Shown piece by piece: positions 46,343 through 55,675 of a stretch of 64,000 nt of DNA. A program made the translations under genes and the position numbers. The notes under the pieces were generated by a model that worked only from the letters and a program-made list of their open reading frames with translations, was not told the DNA's origin and made no database searches. How positions within the stretch are numbered: position 1 is the stretch's first letter; each line of letters starts with the position of its first letter. The stretch is from Saccharothrix sp. ALI-22-I (GTDB taxonomy: Bacteria > Actinomycetota > Actinomycetes > Mycobacteriales > Pseudonocardiaceae), in the NCBI RefSeq assembly GCF_001984175.1, contig NZ_MTQP01000063.1, positions 124,001-188,000 on the forward strand. The letters run 5' to 3'.

Positions 46343-46840
46343 TCAGCCCAGTGGGCGGCCCTGCTCGCACAACACGGTCCTGCCCGTCCTCACCGCGTGC
46401 AGCGCCGAGGAGATCCGGTCGGCCAGCAGCGGCTTGGCCACCGCACGCACCCGCTGCTCGGCGCACAGCTCGGCGGAGAGGATCTCCCCGTCGGTGAACG
46501 ACAACCCGACCAGGTCCGTCTCGTCGAGCAGGCCGCCGTCGAAGACGAACACCACGCCTTCGTCACGGCCGTCCTGGGGCCGCACGTAGTCCACGACCAG
46601 CAGCGCGCCCAACGGGCGGTCGGTGATGCCCAGCTCCTCGGCGACTTCCCTGGTCGCGGTGGCCCACGGGGACTCGTCGGCCTCGCCCGCGCCACCGGGG
46701 ATCTCCCAATTCGCCTTGTAGGAGGGTTGCAGGAGCAACACCCTGTCCCGCGCGTCGCGGAACAGGACACCGGCGACGGTGCGCTTGCGGTTGAGGCCGG
46801 CCACGTACTGCTCGACCGGCACCACGGCTGGAGTCGTCAT
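46343..46840 (-). CDS. Nudix hydrolase
   Basis: 165 residues from the ATG in MTTPAVVPVEQY. The Nudix box is complete: GGAGEADESPWATATREVAEELG (G-x5-E-x7-REVxEExG). It hydrolyses nucleoside diphosphates linked to another moiety; the exact substrate is unknown. Convergent with the acyl-CoA dehydrogenase. Confidence 0.9.
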   Translation of the reverse strand: MTTPAVVPVEQYVAGLNRKRTVAGVLFRDARDRVLLLQPSYKANWEIPGGAGEADESPWATATREVAEELGITDRPLGALLVVDYVRPQDGRDEGVVFVFDGGLLDETDLVGLSFTDGEILSAELCAEQRVRAVAKPLLADRISSALHAVRTGRTVLCEQGRPLG

Positions 46841-47545
46841 TCGAGCGACCCTATCCACCGCCGTGCGGTGCCGACCGACGGGCCCGCAACCGCGTGTGCC
46901 GACCGCGATCGCAGCCGAGCGGCTTGTGCACGATGCAGGCGGCGCTGCCGATGGCGGGAGACCTGTTCACCACCGGCAGCGATCAACCCCCGCGGCTGCC
47001 TACGCGATCATCGACCGGCTGCGCCGCGATCCCGGTCTGGTCCGCGACGTTCTGTACCTGGTGATCGTGGCCCGCGTGCAACGCCTGGCCGCCGCGGTGC
47101 ACCAGGGCGACCAGGGCGACCAGGCGACCAGGCGACCAGGCGACCACCTGATCATCTACCGCTCCCCTGCGAGACAGGCGAACGCCCCGCGTCCAACTCT
47201 CCCGACAGAGGCCGCGGTCGTTCGGCGCACCGGTCCCTCGACCGACAATCACAGGCCGGCGGACGAGGCGACTCGGTCGCCGACCGCAAACGACCGCATG
47301 GCGTAGTCCAATGTGGACCCGAGCGCCCAGGTCAGCGAACCAGCGGTGACGCCGGAGCGGTGCAGTTGATGGCCGCTGTTTGGCACGTGCGGCGCTGGGG
47401 CGGCCGGACCATCGATGTCCACAGACCGTCGACGCCGCGAACGAACAGGCGACCAGGGCGAGACGTCCGCCCCGCCACGAGCATGCCTACGCAAACGCGT
47501 AGCGACGCAGGCCTCGCGATACCGTGATCAGGCTGAATCGTTCAC
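46841..47545. other. Gene-poor stretch with remnants
   Basis: Two short frames look like gene debris: plus strand ~46990-47100 (AIIDRLRRDPGLVRDVLYLVIVARVQRL) and minus strand ~47249-47390 (LTWALGSTLDYAMRSFAVGDRV). Neither has a credible start or a family that I recognise. Confidence 0.4.
47106..47147 (+). repeat. Short tandem repeat of (G)GCGACCAG
   Basis: Five head-to-tail copies of GCGACCAG, two with one extra G and the last ending in C, lie at the end of a degraded frame. Replication slippage is the likely origin. Confidence 0.8.
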
Positions 47546-47836
47546 TGACACTTCAGGTACGCAGGGGATGACACTTCTGGTGCGCATCACATGGGGTGAG
47601 ACCAGGCACGAAGTTGTCAGCAGAAACGGGCATCTCGTGTCAGTGCGAAGCGGTCATTCGTGTCAGTAGCTGCGCATGACCAGCGGTTTTGACTTGGCTG
47701 CCGTGACGGGCGCGCGGGCGGCGCTTGAACTGGGGGCAGACGCGGCGGCATGTCCGCGGATGCGCACACGAACCGTCAGTGGAAGCGCACGCCGGATGTC
47801 AGCGACCGGCCCGGTCGTCATGAGGGAGGGCCACAG
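47546..47836. mobile_element. IS21-like end arrays (copy B), remnant
   Basis: TGACAC at 47546 and 47569 is spaced 23 nt; TGTCAG at 47638 and 47661, in the opposite orientation, is also spaced 23 nt. A third pair at 47774 (CGTCAG) and 47797 has 23-nt spacing and lies in ~110 bp matching 35951-36060. This looks like facing ends of an IS21-type element with its interior deleted, next to another end. No istA or istB remains here. Confidence 0.5.
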
Positions 47837-47842
47837 GCCCCC

Positions 47843-49474
47843 GTGCAGAAAACCGTGACCCAGGAACAGCGCGCAGCAGGGGCTTCCGCGAAGGCGCTGG
47901 AGAACACCGGCCTGTGGATGATCGTGCTCGGCCTGGTCCTGCACCTGGAGAACCTGAGCAACGGCCTCGGGCTCGCCACCGAGATGCCCGGACGGGAACT
48001 CCTCGTGCTGGTGGGCGTACCGGCCGTGTGGCTGAAGTACGCGGTCGGCGGGCAGCTGCTGCTCGGCTATCCCACCGGGCGGGTGGAGAACCTGTTCGAA
48101 CGACGGCTGGTCGTCGCCTTGTTCGTGGTCTACACCGTTGGCGCCGGACTGCTGCTCGTGACGAAGACCCCGGTCCCGCAGTGTGCCGACTGGTGTGGCC
48201 CGAGCCCCGTGCAGATCGTGGCCGACGCGGGCCTGTACATCGGGATCAGGTCGACCCTTGTCGTCATCACGGTCGCGCTGGCGGGTGTCGTGCTGACGCT
48301 GCTGACGCGGCGCATGGTGCGGTCCTCACCGAGACAGCGCAACGTGCTCGGCTTCATGATCGTCACCGCTGGAGCGACGGTGCTGCTGATCGCGGCGTCT
48401 CATGTGCTCCTGCTCGCCGTGTACGGCGGAGCCGGTGGTGGTACCACAGGACAACAGGTCAGCCTCGCGGCGGGCTGGGTCGCGGTCGCCGCGCTCCCGG
48501 GGGCGTTCCTCGTGGGGTTGCTGCGGGAACGGCTGGCCTTCGCTTCGGTCGGCTCGCTGGTGGGCAAGCTCGAACAGGTCTCGGCGGACAGGGTGGAGGC
48601 CGAACTGGGAACCACGCTGCGCGACCCGTCCCTGCGGGTGGCGTTCCCCACGGACAACGGGTTGCTGGACGTCGAGGGAAGGCCTCACGAGGTGCCGTCC
48701 GACGGTTCGGTGTCGGTGACGCCGCTGGGTGATCCACCGGTGGCGGTGCTCGTGCACGATCCCGAGCTGTGCGAGAACCGTGAACTCCTCGATGCCGCGG
48801 CCACCGCCGCTCGCCTGGCATTGGACAACGCCCGGCTGCACGCCGAGGTGCGCGCCCAACTCGCCGAGGTGCGCGCTTCCCGCCAGCGCATCACCGCGGC
48901 CGCGGACGCCGAGCGGCAGCGGCTGGAACGGGACCTGCACGACGGTGCCCAGCAACGCCTGCTCGGCGTCGGTCTCGCACTCGGCGCGCTGCGCACTGGG
49001 CTGGCCGCCGAGGACCGGGACCTGGTCGACGAACTGGAACAGGAACTGCGAGCCGCGATCGGCGAGCTGCGCGACCTCGCCCACGGCATTCGCCCGGCGG
49101 TGCTCACCGACCAGGGACTGCCCGCCGCCGTGGCCGGACTCATCCGGAGGTCCGGCAACCGCGTCACGTTGGACACGTGCCTCACACAGCGGCTTGATCC
49201 CTCCATCGAGGCCGCCGCCTACTACGTCGTCAGCGAGGCACTCCAGAACATCGCCAAGCACACCGCCGGCGCCGGTGGGCGAGTCCGACTGGTCCACCAG
49301 GCAGGTCTGCTGGTACTGGACGTCGCCGACGACGGTCCCGGCGGAGCGTCCATGCGAACAGGCAACGGTCTACGTGGCCTGGCTGACCGCGTCGAGGCCG
49401 TCGGCGGGCGTTTCCAGATCCAGTCCGCACCTGGACACGGCACGCTCATCCGCGCGGAGCTGCCATGCGGGTGA
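47843..49474 (+). CDS. NarL-type sensor histidine kinase
   Basis: 543 residues from a GTG. The N-terminal 230 residues have about six membrane segments and no obvious sensor domain. A GAF-like linker follows, then HisKA_3 ERDLHDGAQQRLLGVGLALGAL with the phospho-His in DLHD, and HATPase motifs YYVVSEALQNIAKH and LDVADDGPGG...NGLRGLADRV. The start lies 7 nt beyond an IS21-like repeat, so the natural N-terminus may have been replaced. It overlaps its response regulator by 10 nt. Confidence 0.9.
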   Translation: MQKTVTQEQRAAGASAKALENTGLWMIVLGLVLHLENLSNGLGLATEMPGRELLVLVGVPAVWLKYAVGGQLLLGYPTGRVENLFERRLVVALFVVYTVGAGLLLVTKTPVPQCADWCGPSPVQIVADAGLYIGIRSTLVVITVALAGVVLTLLTRRMVRSSPRQRNVLGFMIVTAGATVLLIAASHVLLLAVYGGAGGGTTGQQVSLAAGWVAVAALPGAFLVGLLRERLAFASVGSLVGKLEQVSADRVEAELGTTLRDPSLRVAFPTDNGLLDVEGRPHEVPSDGSVSVTPLGDPPVAVLVHDPELCENRELLDAAATAARLALDNARLHAEVRAQLAEVRASRQRITAAADAERQRLERDLHDGAQQRLLGVGLALGALRTGLAAEDRDLVDELEQELRAAIGELRDLAHGIRPAVLTDQGLPAAVAGLIRRSGNRVTLDTCLTQRLDPSIEAAAYYVVSEALQNIAKHTAGAGGRVRLVHQAGLLVLDVADDGPGGASMRTGNGLRGLADRVEAVGGRFQIQSAPGHGTLIRAELPCG

Positions 49475-50115
49475 TCGTCGTCGACGACTCCGTCATCGTC
49501 CGGGAGGGGCTACGGCGCTTGCTCGAGGCCGAAGGGCACGAGGTGGCAGGCACGGCCGCACGGCCAGAGCAAGTCGATGATGCAGTCACAGCCGCACGAC
49601 CCGACGTCGTCGTGCTGGACATCAGGATGCCGCCGACTTTCACCGACGAGGGCATCCAGGTCGCCACGGCGCTGCGCAACGTCACACCGGCACCAGGGAT
49701 TCTGGTGCTGTCGCAGTACGTCATACCCGAGTACGCCACCCGGCTGCTCGAAGGCGGTGCCCGCGGAATGTGTTACCTGCTGAAGGACCGCATCCTGCAA
49801 CCCCTGCAACTCAGTCAGGCGGTGCAACGCATCGGGGAGGGTGGCACCGTCGTCGATCCTGATGTCGTCGGCGAACTCCTCGTGTTGAAACACGGCGGCG
49901 ACCCGCTCGACCTGCTGACCGGCCAGGAGCGCGAGGTGCTTCGACTGATGGCCGAAGGGCTGTCGAACAAGGGGATCGCTGAGCGGCTGTACGTCTCGGC
50001 GAACACGGTCGGCACGCACATCCAGCACATCTTCCGCAAGCTCGACCTACCCGACACGGCAACTGACAACCGCCGGGTGCTCGCGGTGCTCGCGTTCCTG
50101 CGAGATCGGTCATGA
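49465..50115 (+). CDS. NarL-family response regulator
   Basis: 216 residues. Receiver acidic pair Asp7/Asp8, phospho-Asp52 (VVVLDIRMPP) and Lys107 (CYLLKDR). The C-terminal LuxR helix-turn-helix LTGQEREVLRLMAEGLSNKGIAERLYVSANTVGTHIQHIFRKLDL is intact. Partner of the upstream kinase. It is the only complete regulator of this class in a window that has three broken ones. Confidence 0.95.
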   Translation: MRVIVVDDSVIVREGLRRLLEAEGHEVAGTAARPEQVDDAVTAARPDVVVLDIRMPPTFTDEGIQVATALRNVTPAPGILVLSQYVIPEYATRLLEGGARGMCYLLKDRILQPLQLSQAVQRIGEGGTVVDPDVVGELLVLKHGGDPLDLLTGQEREVLRLMAEGLSNKGIAERLYVSANTVGTHIQHIFRKLDLPDTATDNRRVLAVLAFLRDRS

Positions 50116-50147
50116 GCCGCAGGACAACGTGATTCGCTGAACCCTTT

Positions 50148-50929
50148 TCATCGTGGTTGGCGGCGGTTCTCGATGTGGTGCAGAACGAGGATGGCCGCGA
50201 CGATGGCGGTGGCCCGGCGTGGGCAGCAGCGCAGTTTGACCAGCACTTTCCAGCCCTTGAGCAGCGAGACGGCGCGTTCGCCGAGTGCGCGGATGCGGGC
50301 ATGTGCCCGGTTGACCGCCTTCTGACCTCGTGACAACCGCCGTCGGGTGGCGTGGCGCTTGAACGGAGTGCGCACCGTGCCGCCCGCACCTTGATGCGCC
50401 TTGTCGGAGAAGGTGGTGACGTCGTTGGCGGTCAGCATGTCGATCAGGCCGTGGGCGCGGGCCGCGGTCAGGTCGTGGACGGCGCCGGGCAGGGCCGCCG
50501 AGGCCCACACCAACCGGCCCGCCGGGTCGGCGAGGACCTGGACGTTGACGCCGTGGCGTCGGTGTTTGCCGAGTAGTACGGCTTCTGGTTCGTGACGCGG
50601 TCGATCGGGACCAGGGTGCCGTCCAGGATCGCGTAGGCCAGGCGGGCGGCGCGTTCACCGGCGGCGTGGAGGTCGTCGGCCAGGGCGGCGAGGAGGTCCA
50701 CCGCTTCGCGGACGTAGCGCCGGGCGGTGCTGTGGGAGATGCCGAACCCGACGGCGAGGCGGACGTGGGGGTCGCCGTTGCGCAGGTGCGCGAGCACGAG
50801 CAGCGCCTGACGACCGGGATCCAGACGCCGCCAGCGGGACCGACGCCGCGCCCGCTCCGCGCGGATGAGATCGGCCAGGCGGATGAGGGTGTGGTTGGAC
50901 AGCGGAATCGCGGCAGGGTAGGACAGCAC
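50148..50929 (-). pseudogene. IS5-family transposase (DDE_Tnp_4 type), frameshifted
   Basis: From a GTG at 50929 the protein reads LSYPAAIPLSNHTLIRLADLIRAERARRRSRWRRLDPGRQALLVLAHLR and ILDGTLVPIDRV (first Asp). After KPYYSA one base is missing near 50565; the correct frame resumes as LVWASAALPGAVHDLTAARAHGL and FSDKAHQGAGG (second Asp) to LLKGWKVLVKLRCCP (Glu region). There is no slippery run at the break, so a mutation is likelier than programmed frameshifting. Confidence 0.85.
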
Positions 50930-50969
50930 GGCGAGGCTTCCGGTCGGGGCATCGGATCTTGGTCGACTG

Positions 50970-51106
50970 CACGTGGCGGCGACGAAGTCGGACGGCTCGA
51001 AGGTGGAGTTCGACGCGGTGGTCCGCATCGACACCCCCGGTGAGGCCGACTACTACCGCAACGGCGGCATCATGCAGTACGTGCTGCGCAGGATGGTCCG
51101 CAGCTT
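50970..51106 (+). pseudogene. Aconitase C-terminal fragment
   Basis: The last ~45 codons of a bacterial aconitate hydratase (EFDAVVRIDTPGEADYYRNGG, then IMQYVLRRMVR). The other ~890 residues are absent; the IS5 copy stops just upstream and a response regulator lies beyond it. The fragment is a rearrangement breakpoint, not a gene. Confidence 0.8.
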
Positions 51107-51114
51107 TGTCGTCA

Positions 51115-51160
51115 CGCTCGACAGGGCCGTCCACCTCCGGGTGGGCGGCCCTGTCGAGCG
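51115..51160. terminator. Long hairpin terminator
   Basis: CGCTCGACAGGGCCG pairs perfectly with CGGCCCTGTCGAGCG, followed inward by a T-G wobble and five more pairs around TCCG. This was probably the natural aconitase terminator. It also faces a minus-strand tail (51161-51290, ADLDHISALTGIFHDRLKSTV, stop) whose gene I cannot name. Confidence 0.7.
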
Positions 51161-51802
51161 TCATCGGACCAGTGCGTCCGACGCGATGTCCACGGGGAAC
51201 GGCACGGTGCTCTTGAGCCGGTCGTGGAAGATGCCGGTCAACGCGCTGATGTGATCGAGATCAGCCGCTGTCCGGCCGCCCGGCGGACGTAGGGCCAGTG
51301 GATTTCGACCGCCATGGCGCAAGGGGAGAGCCCGCCGCACGCCGGAGCGACCGCGTTGGCCCCCCGGTCCCGGCCCGGCCTCTCAGCCGGTCGCGGCTCG
51401 GAACGCGTCGTACGTGGGACGGTCGCCACTGCCTGGCCGGACTTGAGGCCACAGAGAGTGTGTCTTCCGCCGATATCAGTCGTACAAATGTGCGACCCGA
51501 CCACACAGCAGTGTGCTGTCCCCGCAATTCGGCAAATCAATGTAACGATCAACCCGCCTTGAACGAACACGCAATTCAAACTCCCCCGATCGGGTGAATG
51601 TATTGGGCATTCGACCCCACCGCAACTAATCTCACTCTGCCGACACCATCCCGGCCCGCACGGAACTGTCATCCAGTCGAATCTTCGCTGGTCCGCACCG
51701 GTTCAAGAATTGACGAAACCCGGCTTCGCCGGAATGCGTACGCGTGCTTCCAGAGGGGAATCCGCGTTATGTCGGCGCACGCACGAGGAGGTGCGATCCC
51801 GA
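51161..51802. other. Gene-poor upstream region
   Basis: Apart from the minus-strand tail at 51161-51290, no convincing frame. Bases ~51470-51620 are clearly AT-richer than the surroundings and are the likely promoter area of the secreted von Willebrand A protein. Confidence 0.4.
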
Positions 51803-53506
51803 ATGCACGAGAACACCCGAAGACGGGCCTTCGGCGTGACCGCGGTCCTGTTGGCCGCACTCGCCGCCCCACTCGCCACCACCCCCGCCGCCACGGCCGC
51901 GGGTGGCACGGTGACCGGCTCGAAAACGCTCGGCGTGACGGACATCGTCTGCGGCGGCTCGGTCCCGGTCACCGTGACGCTCGACGCCGAGACCGGCATC
52001 GCCGGCAACCCGGTGGACGTCGAACTGGTCCTCGACCGGTCCGGCAGCATGCAGGGCCAGCCGATCGACGCGCTGAAGGTGGCCGCCAAGGCGTTCGTCG
52101 ACATCATCGACGAAGCCACCGACGGCTCGCTGAACGGCGTCGTGGCCAACGGCAGCCGGCTGGGAGTGGTCAGCTTCTCCTCCGCCGCCTCGGTGGACAC
52201 GCCGCTCACGTCCGACGCGAACGCGGTCAAGGCCGCCATCGACGCGCTGGTCGCCGACGGCCTCACGAACCACTCCGCCGCCATCTCCACCGGCCAGGCG
52301 CAGCTCGCCGGCTCGTTGCCCGGCAACGCCAAGAAGATGGTCATCATGACCGACGGCGAGACGACCGAGGGCGGCGACGCGAGCGATGACGCGGCGGCGG
52401 CACGCGCGGCCGGCACCGAGATCTTCGGCATCGGCCTCGGCTCGGTCAACGAAGCCGAGATCCAGGACTGGACCACCGACCCGGACGGGACGCACTACTT
52501 CTTCGCCCCCGGCGCGGACGACCTGCAGGAGGTCTTCGAAGCGATCGGCGCGGCCATCGTGGTGCCCGCGGCGACCGGCGTGACCGTGGTCGACACGGTC
52601 GCCCCGCAGTTCTCGATCAGCGGCGCGGCGGTCTCCAAGGGCGTCGTCAACCAGGCGGGCAACCAGCTCACCTGGACGATCGACAAGCTGGGCACCGAAT
52701 CGGTGACGCTGACGTTCACCGCGACCCACCTCCCGGCCGCCGGTGGCGGTGCGCTCGCGGTCAACCCGTCGGTCGCCTACACCGACGCCGAGGGTCACGT
52801 CGTGGCGTTCGACAACCCGACGGTGAACGTGCGCGGGTGCGCCGCGGCCATCGACGTGGAGCCCGAGCACGAGGTCAACGAGTTGGGCACGCCCGGCCAG
52901 ACGCACACCGTGACCGCCACCGTCACCGACGACTTCGGTGACCCGGTGCCGGACACGGCGGTCGCCTTCTCCATCCTGAACGGCCCGAACGCGGGCGCGG
53001 CCGGTGGCGCGAACACCTCCGCCGCGGGCACGGCCGACTTCACCTACCCGGCCACCCAGGGCCTCTCGGGCCTCGGCACGGACTCGATCCGCGGCTGCTT
53101 CACCCACGCCGCCGGCCACCAGGTGTGCGATGACGTGCTGAAGGACTGGGTGGACACCACTCCCCCGGTCGTGACGTGCTCGCCCACCAACAACCCGGCC
53201 GGCGGCACGATCCCGCCGGCCGACAACGAGGACGGCTTCTTCGTGCTGAGCGCGACCGACGCGGTCGACCCGAACCCGCAGATCTTCGTCGCGGACTCGG
53301 CCAGCCCGGCCGTGTTCGGCGGGTTCCCGACCGGCACGAAGATCAAGCTGATGCAGGCGCCGGGCGCGACGCCGACCCAGAAGCCCGGTGTCGGTGACAT
53401 CGACTGGCGCATCACGCTCAACGGCGACGCCCTCGTCTACGGCGTGGACGCGTCGGGCAACCAGTCGACGCCGGTGACCTGCCTGGTCCCGCCGCCCCCG
53501 AAGTAG
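51803..53506 (+). CDS. Secreted von Willebrand factor A domain protein
   Basis: 567 residues; ATG after GAGGAGG. Signal peptide to about ATAAG (residue ~33). The VWA domain (~70-250) has a complete MIDAS start VLDRSGSMQG and later MTDGETTEGGDAS. A DUF11/Ig-like region and a bacterial Ig segment follow (VTDDFGDPVPDTAVAFSILNGPNAG), then a Cys-containing domain and a Pro-rich end PPPPK. There is no sorting signal or C-terminal helix, so it is probably released. Possible adhesion or matrix role. Confidence 0.9.
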   Translation: MHENTRRRAFGVTAVLLAALAAPLATTPAATAAGGTVTGSKTLGVTDIVCGGSVPVTVTLDAETGIAGNPVDVELVLDRSGSMQGQPIDALKVAAKAFVDIIDEATDGSLNGVVANGSRLGVVSFSSAASVDTPLTSDANAVKAAIDALVADGLTNHSAAISTGQAQLAGSLPGNAKKMVIMTDGETTEGGDASDDAAAARAAGTEIFGIGLGSVNEAEIQDWTTDPDGTHYFFAPGADDLQEVFEAIGAAIVVPAATGVTVVDTVAPQFSISGAAVSKGVVNQAGNQLTWTIDKLGTESVTLTFTATHLPAAGGGALAVNPSVAYTDAEGHVVAFDNPTVNVRGCAAAIDVEPEHEVNELGTPGQTHTVTATVTDDFGDPVPDTAVAFSILNGPNAGAAGGANTSAAGTADFTYPATQGLSGLGTDSIRGCFTHAAGHQVCDDVLKDWVDTTPPVVTCSPTNNPAGGTIPPADNEDGFFVLSATDAVDPNPQIFVADSASPAVFGGFPTGTKIKLMQAPGATPTQKPGVGDIDWRITLNGDALVYGVDASGNQSTPVTCLVPPPPK

Positions 53507-53590
53507 CACGACCGTGGGCGTGAGGGGCGCCAACCCGGTGTCCCTCACGCCCCGTCCGGCGCCATGGCGGACCGCTAGGGTGGCGCGCTT

Positions 53591-53833
53591 GTGGGGGTAG
53601 TCGTGTGGGCGTTACCGGTGTTGGTCGGGCTCGTCCTCCCGCTGTGGGAAGACGGCCCGCCGGTCGAGGCGTCGATCTCGCTGGTGATCGCCGGTTTGCT
53701 CTTGAAAGCACGAGAGGTGCACGCCGGGAAGCCGGGCGTCTGGTTCCCGTTGCTGCTGACCGGCATCGACCTGGTGGCGTGGCCGGTTCTCGGCTGGTGG
53801 ACCGCGCCGCGGCGGCCCTACCCCTGGACTTGA
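53591..53833 (+). CDS. Small membrane protein
   Basis: 80 residues from a GTG, with three hydrophobic stretches (VVWALPVLVGLVLPLW; SISLVIAGLLLKA; WFPLLLTGIDLVAWPVLGWW). No family recognised. The plus-strand frame at 53836-53960 (HCTTLTIYAERPAAVAVSH) is a remnant without a start. Confidence 0.5.
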   Translation: MGVVVWALPVLVGLVLPLWEDGPPVEASISLVIAGLLLKAREVHAGKPGVWFPLLLTGIDLVAWPVLGWWTAPRRPYPWT

Positions 53834-53975
53834 GGAGCTGCCCGACGGCCACTGCACGACCTTGACGATCTACGCGGAAAGGCCGGCCGCCGTCGCGGTC
53901 TCCCATGTCGACTACGACGAGCCGGTGCCGGCCACGGTGACGACCTGGCCGTACGACGGCCCCACCAGGCCGGCG

Positions 53976-54811
53976 GCGACGGCCAACGAACCGACCGGAG
54001 CGCAGACGCAGATCGCGCCGCGCGGTCGGGCTACGCCGCGAGGAGCTCGCCGAACTCGCCGGAGTGTCGGGTCGACTACGTCGTGCGCCTGGAGCAGGGG
54101 CGGGCCATGAGGCCCTCGGCGTCGGTGGTGGCGTCCCTGGCACGCGCGCTGCAACTGTCCACCGCCGAGCGGGATCATCTGTACCGGCTGGCCCACCTCG
54201 TCCCGCCGGCGGACGGCGCGATCTCCGGTCACATCCCACCCGGCGTTCACCGTGTGCTCAGCCGGCTCGGGAACGTCGCGGTCGCCGTGTTCGCGGCGGA
54301 CTGGCAGCTGATCTGGTGGAACCGCCATTGGGCCGGGCTGCTGGGCGACCCCTCGTCGTCACCACCGCAGCTGCGCAATTTCGCCCGTGACAGGTTCCCG
54401 GTGAGTGCGGGTCCTGCCCACCTCTCGCTATGGCCGGTGACCATCCTGGACGAGGGGGCCACCGACGCCACCGACCTCGCCGTCGTGTCCGACCTGCGCC
54501 GCGCCACCGGCCGCTTCCCCGACGACACGCGACTGGCGGAGCTGATCCGCGTGTTGAGTGCAGGCAACCGACGGTTCGCCGAGCTGTGGGCGATCGGTAC
54601 GGTGGCCGCTCACCGTGAGGACCGGAAAACGATCGAGCACCCCTCGGTGGGGCCCATCACCGTGGACTGCGATGTGCTGACCGACGGTGACTCCGAGCTC
54701 AAGATCGTGATCATGACTGCCGTGCCCGGCAGCGCGGACGAGACCAAGCTGCAGCTCGCCGCGATCGCCGGTCCACCGGACACCACGAACAGCTCGCACA
54801 CACGCCGGTAG
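53976..54811 (+). pseudogene. MmyB-type XRE regulator, frameshifted in the helix-turn-helix
   Basis: GLRREELAELAGVS is in one frame; one extra G near 54070 moves the rest (VDYVVRLEQGRAMRPSASVVASLARALQL) to another. The ligand domain is complete (AVAVFAADWQLIWWNRHWAGLL; VDCDVLTDGDSELKIVIMTAVPGS). No start codon precedes the first part, so the N-terminus is also damaged. The ATG at 54107 could only make a protein without its helix-turn-helix. Confidence 0.8.
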
Positions 54812-54935
54812 GCGGCAGCGCCCCGCCCGTGGTCCGGTGGGCGCCGCGCCCGGACGATCGTTGAGCGATGGTTGGATCGATCACCGAATGGCAACCTTCG
54901 TCTCACCTTTCCCACGCACAGCAGGCGGTGGTCGC

Positions 54936-55385
54936 ATGATCGTTCCTCTTGACCTCACCGACGACACGACGGCGGAGGCCGTGCACCGGATCGCGTTGCA
55001 GTCCTACGCGGTGGAGGCGGAGTTGATCGGGAGCACGGCGATGCCGCCGTTGCACGAGTCGGTCGACGACGTCAGAAGACTGCCGTTGCGGTGGCTCGGC
55101 GGGTACGTCGACGGTGATCTGGTGGCGTTCGTCGGCTACGCGAAGGTCGACGGTGTGCTGGACATCGACCGGTTGTGCGTGGCGCCGAGCCACTTCCGGC
55201 TGGGATTCGCGCGTCGGTTGGTGGAGCAGGTGCTGGCCGAGGGCGGTCCGGTGATCGTGTCGACGGGGGCGGACAACGCGCCCGCGATCGCGTTGTACGA
55301 GGGTCTGGGGTTCCGGTTGGTCGACACGGTGGTGGTGGAGGGTGGGCTGCGGATCGCGCGGTTCGGGCATCCGGGGCCCATCTAG
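54936..55385 (+). CDS. GNAT-family N-acetyltransferase
   Basis: 149 residues, MIVPLDLTDDTTAEAVHRIALQSY. The acetyl-CoA motif A is RLCVAPSHFRLGFARRLVEQVL (~88-110; QxxGxG variant), then DNAPAIALYEGLGFRLVDT. Substrate unknown. Stands before the epoxide-hydrolase remnant. Confidence 0.9.
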   Translation: MIVPLDLTDDTTAEAVHRIALQSYAVEAELIGSTAMPPLHESVDDVRRLPLRWLGGYVDGDLVAFVGYAKVDGVLDIDRLCVAPSHFRLGFARRLVEQVLAEGGPVIVSTGADNAPAIALYEGLGFRLVDTVVVEGGLRIARFGHPGPI

Positions 55386-55423
55386 GACGGTTTCTGACCT
55401 GGATGGCTTCTAGCGTCGGTGTC

Positions 55424-55675
55424 GTGACCGAGATCCGAGACTTCCGCATCGCCGTGCCGCAGACCGACCTTGCCGACCTTGCCGACCGTGCCCGCTGGGT
55501 GGAGCAGTCGCCGGGTGACGGGTGGCGGCGCGGTGTGCCGGGGATTCGGCGGCTGGCCGAGCGGCACAACGACATCGCGCACTGGCCGGATGCCAGGCCC
55601 GGTGGGCATTTCGTGGCGTTGGAGGTGCCCGAGTTGTTCGCGGGCGAGGTTCGCGCGTTCTTCGGGAAGCTCTGA
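55424..55675 (+). CDS. Internally deleted epoxide hydrolase (83 residues)
   Basis: Residues 1-45 match the N-terminal domain of microsomal-type epoxide hydrolases (EIRDFRIAVPQTDLADLADR...GDGWRRGVP); residues ~46-83 match the extreme C-terminus (LAERHNDIAHWPDARPGGHFVALEVPELFAGEVRAFF), including the catalytic-His segment GGHF. About 300 residues between them, with the nucleophile Asp, are missing, yet the frame is open. It cannot be a normal hydrolase. Its TGA overlaps the next ATG. Confidence 0.7.
   Translation: MTEIRDFRIAVPQTDLADLADRARWVEQSPGDGWRRGVPGIRRLAERHNDIAHWPDARPGGHFVALEVPELFAGEVRAFFGKL

Noticed and set aside
47106..47147. Possible CRISPR-like repeats
   Set aside because: The units are 8-9 bp and head to tail with no spacers; a simple tandem repeat.
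50540..50600. Programmed frameshift in the IS5 transposase
   Set aside because: Some IS5 groups use it, but there is no slippery run at the break and one base restores the known protein, so a mutation is simpler.
50970..51254. Aconitase as a functional gene
   Set aside because: Only the extreme C-terminus is present; all catalytic domains are missing.
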